The notes below the pieces were generated by a model, which was not told the origin of the DNA, made no database searches, and worked only from the letters and a program-made list of their open reading frames with translations. DNA of 42,397 nt from an uncultured Acetatifactor sp. (lineage in GTDB: Bacteria > Bacillota > Clostridia > Lachnospirales > Lachnospiraceae), in assembly GCA_949840885.1 (NCBI GenBank), contig CATKYJ010000039.1:1-42397 (forward strand). The letters are read 5' to 3'. The translations under genes were made by a program, and so were the position numbers. This document shows, in pieces, positions 7,698 through 15,743 of this stretch; position 1 is the first letter of the stretch, and each line of letters begins with the position of its first letter.

Positions 7698-8588
7698 TTA
7701 TATTTGCTCCGCTTCCTCATCGTCAATGATGGCAGTACCGATGCCCTGTTTTGTAAAGATTTCCAGCAGCAGGCAGTGGGGAATCCGCCCGTCCAGAATA
7801 TGGACCCGGCTCACGCCGCCGTGCACGGCGGAAGTGCAGTTATTAAGCTTGGGCAGCATGCCGCCGCCGATGAAGCCGCCGGCGATCAGCTCGTCCGCCT
7901 GGGAAGCCGTGATCCTGGAGATGAATCCCTCCCTGGCCTCGTAATTTTTGTAGATGCCCTCAACATCCGTCAAAAACGCCAGCTTCTCCGCTTTCACCGC
8001 CTTTGCGACGGCGCAGGCCGCATCGTCCGCATTGATGTTGTAAGTCTGAAAGTGTTCGTCCAGGCCGATGGGGGCTACGATAGGCAGGAAATCCTTTTCC
8101 AGTAAATCGTATAGCACTTTGGGGTTTACATTGGTGATCTCCCCCACGAAGCCGATGTCCCGGCCGTCAGCATACTTTTTCTCCACCTGCAGGAGGCCTC
8201 CGTCCTTGCCGCTGACGCCCACTGCTTTCACGCCCAGCTCCTGAACCATGGTGACCAGGTCCTTGTTCACCTTGTTCAGGACCATCTCCGCGATTTCCAC
8301 TGTCTCCTCATCCGTGACCCGCAGGCCGTTTACAAAGGTGGATTCCTTTCCTACCTTTCCTACCCAGCGGCTGATTTCCTTGCCGCCTCCGTGGACGATG
8401 ATTGGCTTGAAGCCCACCAGCTTAAGGAGGGTTACGTCCTTGATGACGTTTTTCTGCAGTTCCTCATTGCTCATGGCGCTGCCGCCGTATTTCACGACGA
8501 TGATCTTGCGGTTGAACCGCTGGATATAGGGCAGGGCCTCTATGAGCACCTCCGCTTTCTGCAGTACTTTTTCCATGTTCTTTTCCAT
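7698..8588 (-). CDS. argB: Acetylglutamate kinase
   Basis: Phosphorylates N-acetylglutamate, the second step of arginine synthesis. The protein is 296 residues, the normal length. Motifs include VVKYGGSAM (phosphate binding), IIVHGGGKEIS, VTDEETVEIAEMVL and the C-terminal GVSRVHILDGRIPH. The N-terminal extension before the kinase core (ALPYIQRFNRK) matches the extra helix found in arginine-feedback-inhibited forms, so end-product inhibition is likely by homology. The start at 8586-8588 (MEKNMEKVLQ) has AGGAAG 8 bases upstream; an ATG at 8648 adds twenty residues with no family support. Gaps of about 180 bases to both argJ and argD are larger than usual for tightly packed arg operons. Confidence 0.96.
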   Translation of the reverse strand: MEKNMEKVLQKAEVLIEALPYIQRFNRKIIVVKYGGSAMSNEELQKNVIKDVTLLKLVGFKPIIVHGGGKEISRWVGKVGKESTFVNGLRVTDEETVEIAEMVLNKVNKDLVTMVQELGVKAVGVSGKDGGLLQVEKKYADGRDIGFVGEITNVNPKVLYDLLEKDFLPIVAPIGLDEHFQTYNINADDAACAVAKAVKAEKLAFLTDVEGIYKNYEAREGFISRITASQADELIAGGFIGGGMLPKLNNCTSAVHGGVSRVHILDGRIPHCLLLEIFTKQGIGTAIIDDEEAEQI

Positions 8589-8766
8589 GGTATCTGCTTC
8601 CTTTCTGATTGTTGCCATTTTTCTGTAATTTATTACATTTGGATCCATTCCTGACCCGCCGCGGACGCTTTCCGCTGCTGTCCCTTACAGGCGCACCGGC
8701 CGCCTTTTTGGCGTCTGCCGGCTGCCTGGAGACAAACATGCCTTTTGGGAGGCCTGTCCTTATCCG

Positions 8767-9990
8767 TCAGCTTCTATAGTCTGCGTTGATCTTCACATAG
8801 TCGTAGCTTAAATCGCAGCCCCAGGCGGCGGCTTCTTCCTCTCCCATATGCATGTCTACCAGGACGGTTACCTCCGGGTCGGACAAAATCTTCGTGGCCT
8901 CCTCTTCGCTGTATGCACAGGCCACGCCGTTTCCGTAGATATGTATTTCGCCGCTTTTGCTCCGGAAATATAAATCTACGTTCTCCGGGTCGAACTGTGC
9001 GCCGGAATAGCCCAGGGCACAGAGAATCCTGCCCCAGTTGGCATCGTGTCCGAAGATGGCTGCCTTGGTCAAAGAGGAGCAGATAACGGACTTTGCCAGG
9101 GTTCTGGCGTCCTCCTTGGTGGCGGCGCCGATGACTTTCGTCTCGAACAGTGCCGTTGCACCCTCTCCGTCTCCCGCCATCTTTTTTGCCAGATATGTGG
9201 TGACGAAATGCAGGGCCTGGCAGAAAACATCATAGTCCGCTCCCTGGGACGCAATCTCTACATTGCCCGCAAGGCCGTTGGCCAAAATCAGCAGGGTGTC
9301 GTTGGTGCTGGTGTCGCCGTCCACGGATATCATATTGAAAGAGTCTGCCACATCGGCCCGCAGGGCTTTCTGCAGCATGTTTTTTGAGATACATGCGTCT
9401 GTGGTAAGGAAGCCCAGCATGGTGCACATATTAGGATGAATCATGCCGGAACCCTTGCACATGCCGCCCAAAGTCACCTTTTTGCCGCCCAGTTCAAATT
9501 CCACGGCGATTTCCTTGGGCACGGTGTCCGTGGTCATAATGGCCTTTGCCGCATTCATCCCTGCCTCCAGGCCCTCCGCCTTTGTCTCTGCCAGTTTCCG
9601 GATGCCCGACTTTAACCTGTCCAGAGGCAGCTGCATGCCGATGACCCCGGTGGATGCCACCAGCACAGAGTCCGCGGGAATCCCCAGCAGCTCCCCTGCA
9701 TACTCGGCTTCCGCCCGGCAGCAATCCATTCCCTGCTTTCCGGTGCATGCGTTGGCAATGCCGGAATTGACTACGATCGCTTGGGCATAGGGGGATTCCT
9801 CCACGACATTTTTATCCCAGACCACAGGGGCGGCCTTTACCACATTTGTGGTGAAAGTCCCCGCTGCAACGCAGGGTACGGCGCTGTACACCAGCGCCAT
9901 GTCCTTTCTGTTCTGATATTTTATGGCAGCCTCCACGCCCGCCGCCTGAAATCCTTTCGCTGCGGCTACGCCGCCCTCAATCTGCTTCAT
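8767..9990 (-). CDS. argJ: Bifunctional glutamate N-acetyltransferase / ornithine acetyltransferase
   Basis: Transfers acetyl from N-acetylornithine to glutamate, recycling the acetyl group, and in many bacteria also makes N-acetylglutamate from acetyl-CoA. About 407 residues. It is an Ntn-type autoprocessed enzyme: the self-cleavage region is visible as AKAIMTTDTVPKE, where the Thr after the bond becomes the catalytic nucleophile. Also visible are VNSGIANACTG, the oxyanion-type ASTGVIGMQLP and the C-terminal YDYVKINADYRS. The start at 9988-9990 (MKQIEGGVAAAKGFQAAG) has GAGAGG upstream; a start at 10023 would add eleven unrelated residues. With ArgJ present a separate ArgE or ArgA is not needed. 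It is separated from argC by five unrelated genes. Confidence 0.95.
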   Translation of the reverse strand: MKQIEGGVAAAKGFQAAGVEAAIKYQNRKDMALVYSAVPCVAAGTFTTNVVKAAPVVWDKNVVEESPYAQAIVVNSGIANACTGKQGMDCCRAEAEYAGELLGIPADSVLVASTGVIGMQLPLDRLKSGIRKLAETKAEGLEAGMNAAKAIMTTDTVPKEIAVEFELGGKKVTLGGMCKGSGMIHPNMCTMLGFLTTDACISKNMLQKALRADVADSFNMISVDGDTSTNDTLLILANGLAGNVEIASQGADYDVFCQALHFVTTYLAKKMAGDGEGATALFETKVIGAATKEDARTLAKSVICSSLTKAAIFGHDANWGRILCALGYSGAQFDPENVDLYFRSKSGEIHIYGNGVACAYSEEEATKILSDPEVTVLVDMHMGEEEAAAWGCDLSYDYVKINADYRS

Positions 9991-10021
9991 TCCTCTACCT
10001 CTCTGCTGTTTTCTTATACCC

Positions 10022-10065
10022 AAGACCGCCGGAATTTGCCGAATTGCTTCTCGGCTGGCGGTTTT
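10022..10065. other. Stem-loop between the HNH gene and argJ
   Basis: AAGACCGCC (10022-10030) pairs with GGCGGTTTT (10057-10065), with an inner GCCGA/TCGGC stem. The T-run favours termination of plus-strand transcripts, although no plus gene lies before it. On the minus strand it could act as a leaky terminator or spacer after the defence-like gene pair. Confidence 0.4.
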
Positions 10066-10138
10066 AAGTTCACTGCCACAACACCTTGTTATACATTTAC
10101 GTTGGCACGTGTTTCCATGTCCTCCAGGAAAGACACCT

Positions 10139-10801
10139 CTATACTATGTACTGCAGAAGCTGCGGAAACCGCCCCGCGTTCTCTCTCACATAATTCCTCT
10201 TAAACGCGGCAAATCCTGATTCCTTTCGCAACAATGCTTTCAGCTTCCTCATCACGATTTTTGACTCCGGGTTCTTTTTTATCTCTTCCAGATTATCATA
10301 CAGGATATTCATTTCCCTGTTTAATTCCTGAAACCGCATAGTTCTCTTATAATCCCGCATGGCTGTGTTTCTCAGATGAAAAACCTCTTGAACCAGCGCT
10401 GCTGTCAAGACGGCCCGGGCATCATCTTGATTTTTTGCTTCCACCAGGACATTTGCCCCCTGGAGCCTGAAAGAAATAAGTTCCTCCGGATCCTGTCGGC
10501 AACAGTCTATGATTCCCTCATCGTATTTGGCCTGATTCTTTACTTTATTGCAGTGCCCGCATGCCCAAAACAGATTGTTCCAGTCAAACATCCTCTCCGC
10601 ATACTTTCCGTTCTTATGAGGCAATAAATGCTCTATCTCCGGATCCTGCAAATCCTTGATTTCACAAATATAGCATTTATTGTGGAAATCCTCCTTTAAC
10701 TGCCGAACCACATCCGGCTCGGAATAGCTGCCTCCGGATTTCTTTCGGGCTTCAATCTCCAGGGAAGCTGGCGCCGGAAAGGAACGCTCTATTTTTACCA
10801 T
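10139..10801 (-). CDS. HNH nuclease, PtuB-like (Septu-type defence effector)
   Basis: A 220-residue protein with an HNH nuclease core: the CxxC pair in KCYICE, the EIEHLLPH motif supplying the catalytic His, FDWNNLFWACGHCNK with the second CxxC, and NQAKYD. The N-terminus (MVKIERSFPAPASLEIEARKK) matches the retron/Septu-associated HNH family (PtuB-like, TIGR02646 style). Its ATG shares one base with the TGA of the upstream ATPase gene (TGATG), so the two are translationally coupled. By homology to Septu, the ATPase and the nuclease form a complex that degrades nucleic acid upon phage infection. No reverse transcriptase or msr-like RNA was seen nearby, so a plain Septu-like pair is preferred over a retron. 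The nuclease fold is firm; a defence role is inferred from family and pairing. Confidence 0.78.
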   Translation of the reverse strand: MVKIERSFPAPASLEIEARKKSGGSYSEPDVVRQLKEDFHNKCYICEIKDLQDPEIEHLLPHKNGKYAERMFDWNNLFWACGHCNKVKNQAKYDEGIIDCCRQDPEELISFRLQGANVLVEAKNQDDARAVLTAALVQEVFHLRNTAMRDYKRTMRFQELNREMNILYDNLEEIKKNPESKIVMRKLKALLRKESGFAAFKRNYVRENAGRFPQLLQYIV

Positions 10802-11985
10802 CAGATATCCTCCCTGCTTTCAAGTTCCAGTTTCAGACGCTGGTATTCCGTTGTGATCTCGAGGGCCAGGTAATCCGGTATTTCATTCAGGAACATCTCC
10901 AGTTCCGCGATCTCTTCAAAATCATCGTCTGTCAGATTCGGCTTGCCCACAAGCGCCTTGTACCTTGCGAATTTCTCCTCCAGAGACTTCGACATTTCGC
11001 TGGACCGGAAATATCCTTCCACAATCCCGCCGTATGGAATATCCGCCAGACCGTTTTCCACCAGGATATTTTTTTCCAGGTCATAAATCACCGCATTCGA
11101 TATGCTGTTCAGAACAAAAGGCGAATGTGTGGATACGATGAACTGGATATTGGGGAAAATGGTGGTCAGCAACTCCAATATGGTTTTCTGCAGTTCTATG
11201 TGCAGGTGGGTCTCGATTTCATCCACTAGCACGATTCCCGGAACACCGAAATCAAACGAACGGTTCGTTTTCTTCTCCATCCGGATTATCATGTCCAGCA
11301 CGATGTCCAGTACCGCGGCATATCCGCCGGACAAGGTGTTAAAATCAAAAAGTTCCTTGTTCTTTTCTTTTATATGAAAGGAGAAAGTGTCTTCTTCAAA
11401 TATCAATTCCAATGAATCATCGCAGAATATTTTCTGCAGCAATTCCTGGAATTTGGCGAACCAGCGATTTATTTCATCTGCTTTTTCGCATTTTCCATTA
11501 TTTCTGGCAAAAGCCTCTGTGGCTTTCAAATCCAAGAGATATCTGATAAATTCCCGTCCCGGCGCTTCAGTTATGGCGTATTTATCTTTCAGTTCAACCT
11601 TTTCAATATGCTTTGGTACTTCCGCCTGAAATATCCGCTCTGCTTTATAATAAGCCAGGATAAGATCGCCGCGTATCAATCCGGCACTTATTTCTTCTAA
11701 TGGTTGGTTAAATGTCAGATTCATTCCGTTTTTTATGGCAGATATCTCTTTCCAATTTTGCGTTTTCTTTCCGAAGCGAATGTATTCAAGTCTCAATTCC
11801 GCCAGTCTGACAAGCCCCTCTTCCTCCAAATAACTTGCCAGGGCTTCCAGGACAGAAGTCTTCCCGCTTCCATTTCTTCCGGTCAATATCAAATGTTTTA
11901 TTTTTTCACATGACAGAGATATGGTAATATTCCGCAAATGCCTGACGTGCTCTATCGTCAGATTAGAAATGAAAACTTTCTCCAT
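10801..11985 (-). CDS. AAA ATPase, PtuA-like (Septu-type defence)
   Basis: About 394 residues of an SMC/OLD-type ATPase. Visible motifs: Walker A GRNGSGKTS near residues 30-38, a Q-loop region, the ABC-type signature LSGGYAAVLDIVLD, Walker B GIVLVDEIETHLH and the His switch VSTHSPFVLNS. The body between Walker A and the signature is short, with no long coiled coil, as in PtuA rather than RecN or SbcC. The start at 11983-11985 (MEKVFISNLTIEHVRHLRN) follows GGGAG at a 6-7-base gap; the ATG at 12012 adds nine residues with no better site. It overlaps the HNH gene by one base. Alternatives are a Gabija-like or OLD ATPase, but no TOPRIM or helicase is present. It is placed inside the arginine cluster. 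Confidence 0.75.
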   Translation of the reverse strand: MEKVFISNLTIEHVRHLRNITISLSCEKIKHLILTGRNGSGKTSVLEALASYLEEEGLVRLAELRLEYIRFGKKTQNWKEISAIKNGMNLTFNQPLEEISAGLIRGDLILAYYKAERIFQAEVPKHIEKVELKDKYAITEAPGREFIRYLLDLKATEAFARNNGKCEKADEINRWFAKFQELLQKIFCDDSLELIFEEDTFSFHIKEKNKELFDFNTLSGGYAAVLDIVLDMIIRMEKKTNRSFDFGVPGIVLVDEIETHLHIELQKTILELLTTIFPNIQFIVSTHSPFVLNSISNAVIYDLEKNILVENGLADIPYGGIVEGYFRSSEMSKSLEEKFARYKALVGKPNLTDDDFEEIAELEMFLNEIPDYLALEITTEYQRLKLELESREDI

Positions 11986-12063
11986 ACAGAACTCCCTCTT
12001 ACATTCTTTCAAAATAAGATTCTATTTTGAAATTCCGCTAAAATCCCTTGAATCTCTCAAACT

Positions 12064-12528
12064 TCACCGGTTGAACGCCGTAATATTGGCATCGTTCAGG
12101 GTGAAGTCATAATAGTTCAGATCCTCCCGCCTGGTCCAGCCGATGCACTTCCAGAACGCGTTCCCCACGTCGTTGGCGGTGAAAGCGATGAGGCTGACCT
12201 TGTTGATCTGCTCCGCTTTCAGGGCATTCATGCAGTAGACCACCATGGCCTTTCCGATGCCCATTCTGCGCCAGTCCTCTCTCACGCACACATGGTACAG
12301 GCAGCCTCTCCTTCCGTCGTGGCCGCATAGTATCCCGCCCACGATCTCCCCGTCCCCGCTCACCGCCACGACGCTGGTGGCAGGGTTTCGTCCAAGAAAG
12401 CGCTCCACGCCCTCCTCGGAGTCGTCGATGCTGCGCATGCCGAAACCACGGATGGTCTTCCACAGGGTGTAGAGACCCTGGTAGTCTTCTATCGTCATGG
12501 TCCTGACCGTAAATGTCCTGTCGCTCAT
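12064..12528 (-). CDS. GNAT-family N-acetyltransferase
   Basis: A 154-residue GCN5-related acetyltransferase. It begins MSDRTFTVRTMTIEDYQGLY, and the acetyl-CoA-binding motif A reads CVREDWRRMGIGKAMV, followed by the helix CMNALKAEQINKVSLIAF and the motif B region NDVGNAFWKCIGWTRREDL. The substrate is unknown; proximity to radical SAM and defence-like genes gives no clear hint. The start at 12526-12528 has AGG 8 bases upstream and fits family length; an open frame runs 38 codons further upstream through a degenerate repeat (12531-12620) coding only for Lys, Arg and Asp, which is unlikely to be protein. A promoter with 17-base spacing lies at 12672-12700, so this gene and the following ATPase/HNH pair may have their own transcript. 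Confidence 0.85.
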   Translation of the reverse strand: MSDRTFTVRTMTIEDYQGLYTLWKTIRGFGMRSIDDSEEGVERFLGRNPATSVVAVSGDGEIVGGILCGHDGRRGCLYHVCVREDWRRMGIGKAMVVYCMNALKAEQINKVSLIAFTANDVGNAFWKCIGWTRREDLNYYDFTLNDANITAFNR

Positions 12529-12530
12529 AT

Positions 12531-12625
12531 CTTTATCCTGTCTCTTCTTTATTCTGTCTCTTTTTATTCTGCTCTTTGTTATCTTGTCTTTATCCTGTTT
12601 CTTCTTTATCTCATCTCTTCGTATA
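12531..12625 (-). repeat. Degenerate tandem repeat upstream of the GNAT gene
   Basis: About six imperfect copies of a unit near CTTTATTCTGTCTCTT (plus strand), about 13-16 bases each, fill the untranslated leader of the GNAT gene. In the mRNA sense they form a purine-rich series of AAGARACAGRATAAAG-like units. Copies differ by several bases each and in length. Confidence 0.7.
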
Positions 12626-12671
12626 CTTATATGATTCTCCATTTTCGGGAAAGTGTTTCGAAAGCTTTACC

Positions 12672-12700
12672 AGTATACAACTTTTCTTATAAAAGGGCAA
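12672..12700 (-). promoter_or_regulatory. Promoter for the GNAT-ATPase-HNH segment
   Basis: On the minus strand TTGCCC (12695-12700) and TATACT (12672-12677) are 17 bases apart and about 145 bases upstream of the GNAT start. The -10 is good and the -35 partial. Confidence 0.5.
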
Positions 12701-12707
12701 CGGTATT

Positions 12708-12751
12708 CTGAAATTCAGGCGGTACCGCCCTCCTGCCTTGCCAAATTTCAG
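12708..12751 (-). terminator. Inverted repeat overlapping the radical SAM stop, possible terminator
   Basis: CTGAAATT (12708-12715) pairs with AATTTCAG (12744-12751), and the loop contains the perfect palindrome GGCGGTACCGCC. The structure overlaps the stop codon at 12748-12750. No T-run follows on the minus strand, so termination is uncertain. Confidence 0.4.
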
Positions 12752-13809
12752 TGACCGTCAGCGCAATTCCGTTGTCTGCAGTAGCGGTTCAGCAGGAATT
12801 CGATATAATCGCCTCTGCTAAACAGCCGCCTGCTTGTGCCGTCCCCCTGGGCTTTCGCAATCTCACAGAGCGGAACCGTCAACTGCGTACGCTGGGCGCA
12901 GCTCCTGCTTTCGGCATAATTTTCAAGCACTGTCCGAACCCCGTCCTGTCTCAGATTGCCTAAGAGCCAGTGAGGGGCAGGGGTGGAAATATTCGGATAT
13001 ACGTTAAAATCTTTATCTACGTAGAAAACCGGAGTGTCGCTGACATAGCTGAATGTGGAAACATCCGTTATCAGTTCTTCGTACAGGGACTGCTCTGTCC
13101 TCCCAAATACGTCCGCAATCTTCTTTACGCCGAAATGCCTGAGGGTATATGCTTCCAGCAGAGGCGGAATTTTCCCCAGGTCTTCCGGGGTGACCCAGAC
13201 ATCATACCATTTTTCGTTTTCCCCGTCACAGGAGCCCTGATGGAGGAAAAAGGTGAACTCCCCTCCGAAAGCGCTGCATCGTTTTTCCAGATCCAGCTCT
13301 TTTATCAGGTTTTCGATGTGGCCCAGCTGGTCTATATTGTTCCGGTTGACAAAAACCTGGATACGGGGGGAAATCTTATTTTCCATCAGGATATCCATGG
13401 CTTTCAGGATCTCCTGATACGCGCCGTTCCTGCCTATATAGAAGTCCGTGGTCCGGGCATCGCCGAAAAGGGTTAGCTGAACCTTTTTCAGACCAAGGGA
13501 AGAAAGCCACTTTCCATACTCCCTGTCCCGCACAAGGCGCCAGAAGCTTGCCACTTCATAGTGATCCAGCGGTCTGTCGGAGAGGCGGTTACAGATGTCG
13601 AAATGCTCCCTGTATCCTTGCGCGAAATCCGGCTCACGGTACCAGTCATAGATCTGCAGACAGTCCGTGAAAGGCCTGAACTGCTCCGCCGTAGATTCGA
13701 TTTCCGAAAATGGCATATTTCCATTGGGAGCGGTGCCCAGCCAGCAGTGTTTGCAGCGGTTGGGACAGCCGTGCATGTCAAGGCAAACTGTGATTTCTTT
13801 GAATTTCAT
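12748..13809 (-). CDS. Radical SAM protein
   Basis: About 353 residues. The N-terminus carries the radical SAM cluster motif CPNRCKHC (CxxxCxxC) in MKFKEITVCLDMHGCPNRC, which binds a 4Fe-4S cluster that cleaves S-adenosylmethionine. The middle has KKVQLTLFGDARTTDFYIGR and a TIM-barrel-like series. The C-terminal part (VFYVDKDFNVYPNIS, WLLGNLRQDGVRTVLENY) looks like a SPASM/twitch-type region, with Cys residues in SCAQR, LCEIA and at the end RQRNC, though not the usual spacing. Substrate is unknown; no small peptide precursor gene is evident nearby, so a peptide-maturase role is not supported. The ATG at 13807-13809 has AAAGGGG 7 bases upstream, directly after a GC-rich hairpin. It follows the pyridoxamine-oxidase-like gene in the same direction. 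Confidence 0.85.
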   Translation of the reverse strand: MKFKEITVCLDMHGCPNRCKHCWLGTAPNGNMPFSEIESTAEQFRPFTDCLQIYDWYREPDFAQGYREHFDICNRLSDRPLDHYEVASFWRLVRDREYGKWLSSLGLKKVQLTLFGDARTTDFYIGRNGAYQEILKAMDILMENKISPRIQVFVNRNNIDQLGHIENLIKELDLEKRCSAFGGEFTFFLHQGSCDGENEKWYDVWVTPEDLGKIPPLLEAYTLRHFGVKKIADVFGRTEQSLYEELITDVSTFSYVSDTPVFYVDKDFNVYPNISTPAPHWLLGNLRQDGVRTVLENYAESRSCAQRTQLTVPLCEIAKAQGDGTSRRLFSRGDYIEFLLNRYCRQRNCADGH

Positions 13810-13822
13810 TGTTATACCCCTT

Positions 13823-13841
13823 TGCGCGCCCCCGGCGCGCA
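13823..13841 (-). promoter_or_regulatory. GC-rich hairpin next to the radical SAM ribosome site
   Basis: TGCGCGCC and GGCGCGCA pair with a three-base loop, and the last A of the stem merges into the ribosome site AAAGGGG. Such a stable stem so near the site may limit initiation. Inferred only. Confidence 0.4.
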
Positions 13842-13937
13842 TATCAATCAAAATTTGAAAGGAACTTTCAAGCCTCCCGGACATCGTACGGCAATGTTCC
13901 CCGGTGGCAGCTCTCCCATAAAGGTGACAGCAGCCCC

Positions 13938-14369
13938 TTACTCCTGAAAATCAATATCATATCTGGTTCCATGGTGGTACAGCACGCCCTCCCTCAGGCG
14001 CACGCGCAAAAGGCAGGTATTGGGATCCTCCTCATTGGTGTGCCCGTTGTCATACCATTCGGCGAAGACTGTCCTGACTTTTGCCATGATTTCCGCATTT
14101 TCCTCCGCCTTTACATGCCCCAGATTCTCCCCCACGCCCTGGGCCGTGAACCAGTCGCCGCAGACTGCCACAGCCGCATCCTTAGCGATATGCCGCATCT
14201 TGTTGGAAAGGGCATAGGTCACGATATAAAATGCTCCGTCCTCATAGTAAGCGTCCACAGTACGCACATAAGGCTTCCCCTCATCCACTGTGGCCAAGGC
14301 CAGCAGGCTGTCGCAGCCGAACCTTTCATCCATGATCTGTTTTGTCTCTTTTGTAAGTTTTTCTGCCAT
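13938..14369 (-). CDS. Pyridoxamine 5'-phosphate oxidase-fold flavin-binding protein
   Basis: A 143-residue protein of the split beta-barrel (PNPOx-like) family, which binds FMN or related cofactors. Residues LLALATVDEGKPYVRTVDAYYEDGAFYIVTYALSNKMRHI match the family's N-terminal strands, followed by AVCGDWFTAQGVGENLGHV and the C-terminal LLRVRLREGVLYHHGTRYDI. Members act as general stress proteins or reductases; the specific reaction cannot be read. The start at 14367-14369 (MAEKLTKETKQ) has GGAG 9 bases upstream, better than the ATG at 14384. It sits between argC and the radical SAM gene, 128 bases upstream of the latter. Confidence 0.85.
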   Translation of the reverse strand: MAEKLTKETKQIMDERFGCDSLLALATVDEGKPYVRTVDAYYEDGAFYIVTYALSNKMRHIAKDAAVAVCGDWFTAQGVGENLGHVKAEENAEIMAKVRTVFAEWYDNGHTNEEDPNTCLLRVRLREGVLYHHGTRYDIDFQE

Positions 14370-14456
14370 TTTACATTTCTCCATATTTTCTCAAAAATAC
14401 ATTTTCTCAATAATTCATTTCCTGATATCTGTACCTGTCTGCTTCCCATCATTTTT

Positions 14457-14564
14457 TCATATCTGCGGCCCTGCCAATGACGGCCGTCCTATCTCCTGCT
14501 CTCTGCAAGCTTTTAACGCCTCCGGATATTCATTCCGGTTCACATCCTCTATCTGCCCCTCCAT
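14457..14564 (-). CDS. Possible 35-residue small protein or gene remnant
   Basis: In the 315-base space between argC and the PNPOx-like gene, an ATG at 14562-14564 preceded by GGAGG (7-base gap) opens 35 codons (MEGQIEDVNRNEYPEALKAC, then REQEIGRPSLAGPQI) to a TGA. A TATAAT-like -10 lies about 50 bases upstream with a poor -35. The product has no recognised domain; the segment NRNEYPEALKA vaguely recalls an acetyltransferase N-terminus, so a truncated gene is conceivable. The rest of this gap holds AT-rich sequence with nothing identified. Confidence 0.25.
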   Translation of the reverse strand: MEGQIEDVNRNEYPEALKACREQEIGRPSLAGPQI

Positions 14565-14684
14565 CGCACCGCCTCCGTTCTTACCGTTTTATCATTTGAA
14601 ATTATATGGTAAATCATAATTCTTATCACACTTTACGGAACTCCCTTTCATAAAAATGCTCCTGCCGCATAAAGTACGGGGAGA

Positions 14685-15743
14685 TTACGGAAAACATGGC
14701 ACCATCTCCAGCCCCTGGCTCTCCTGCAGCCCGAACAGCAGGTTCATATTCTGCACCGCCTGTCCCGCCGCGCCCTTTACCAGATTGTCCAGAGCCCCCA
14801 TCATGATAATGCGCCCTGTCCTCTCATCAATGACAAAGCCTATATCTACATAATTGCTGCCCTCCACCCATTTGGTTTCCGGACAGGCACCGCTGTCCAG
14901 CAGGCGGATAAATTTCTCCCCCCCATAGTATTTCTCATAGGCGGCCCTGATTTCCTCATATGCGGGCAGCGCGCCGTCCGCTTTCCGCTTCAGCTTCGCG
15001 TACTCCGTCACCAGAATCCCTCTGTTCATGGGAACCAGATGAGGCGTAAAATTGACGGTAACCTCACGGCCCGCCGCATATCCCAGCTGCTCCTCAATCT
15101 CCGGGGTGTGACGGTGGGTGGCCACGCCGTAAGCCTTAATGTTCTCGTTTACCTCGCAGAACAGATTGGGCAGCTTGGCCCCCCGCCCTGCCCCGGAGGT
15201 CCCGGACTTGGCATCCACAATCAGGGTATCCGTGTCGATCAGTCCCTCTTTCACCAGCGGGTATGCGGTGAGGATGGAACAGGTAGTATAACAGCCCGGA
15301 TTGGCCACCAGCCTGGTAGCCGGTGTAATCTGCCCCCGGTTCAGCTCGCACAGGCCGTAGACCGCCTCCGAAATGAACCCCGGGGATTTATGTTCTATTC
15401 CATACCATTTTTCGTACACTTTCACGTCTTTAATCCGATAATCCGCGGACAGATCCACGATTTTCACCTTGGAAAGGATCTCCTCCGTCAGAATCCCTGC
15501 CAGGAATCCCTGGGGGGTGGCCGTAAAGATCACATCAACCTCCTCTGCCAGTTCCGCCAGATTGTCGTCCCGGCACACGTCCTCCACGATCCGGAACATG
15601 TTCTGATATACCTCATGATACTTTTTGTCTATATAGCTGCGGGAACCATACCATACCACTTCCGCCTCCCTGTGATTCGTCAGTATCCTCACCAGCTCGC
15701 TGCCCGCGTACCCCGTGGCCCCTATTATCCCTGCTCTTATCAT
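14685..15743 (-). CDS. argC: N-acetyl-gamma-glutamyl-phosphate reductase
   Basis: NADPH-dependent reduction of N-acetylglutamyl phosphate to the semialdehyde, third step of arginine synthesis. A 352-residue protein with the dinucleotide fold GATGYAGSELVRIL at the N-terminus, the catalytic Cys in NPGCYTTCSIL, the His-rich region YGVATHRHTPEIEEQLG and the C-terminal IDERTGRIIMMGALDNLVKGAAGQ. The ATG follows GGAGGT with an 8-base gap. It is the first gene of the arg block and has a near-consensus promoter 110-140 bases upstream with two candidate ArgR boxes. The remaining arg genes (argJ, B, D) follow only after an inserted group of five other genes, in the same direction. Confidence 0.96.
   Translation of the reverse strand: MIRAGIIGATGYAGSELVRILTNHREAEVVWYGSRSYIDKKYHEVYQNMFRIVEDVCRDDNLAELAEEVDVIFTATPQGFLAGILTEEILSKVKIVDLSADYRIKDVKVYEKWYGIEHKSPGFISEAVYGLCELNRGQITPATRLVANPGCYTTCSILTAYPLVKEGLIDTDTLIVDAKSGTSGAGRGAKLPNLFCEVNENIKAYGVATHRHTPEIEEQLGYAAGREVTVNFTPHLVPMNRGILVTEYAKLKRKADGALPAYEEIRAAYEKYYGGEKFIRLLDSGACPETKWVEGSNYVDIGFVIDERTGRIIMMGALDNLVKGAAGQAVQNMNLLFGLQESQGLEMVPCFP

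Noticed and set aside
8464..8739. A 91-codon basic minus-strand frame across the argJ-argB gap
   Set aside because: It overlaps argB in another frame, has no properly spaced ribosome site and no recognisable domain.
10139..11985. Retron with ATPase and HNH effectors
   Set aside because: No reverse transcriptase ORF or msr/msd-like inverted repeats were seen on either side, so a plain Septu-like pair is the simpler reading.
12748..13809. Peptide-natural-product cluster around the radical SAM protein
   Set aside because: No Cys- or Gly-rich precursor peptide, leader peptidase or exporter is next to it; the 35-codon frame at 14457 does not look like a precursor.
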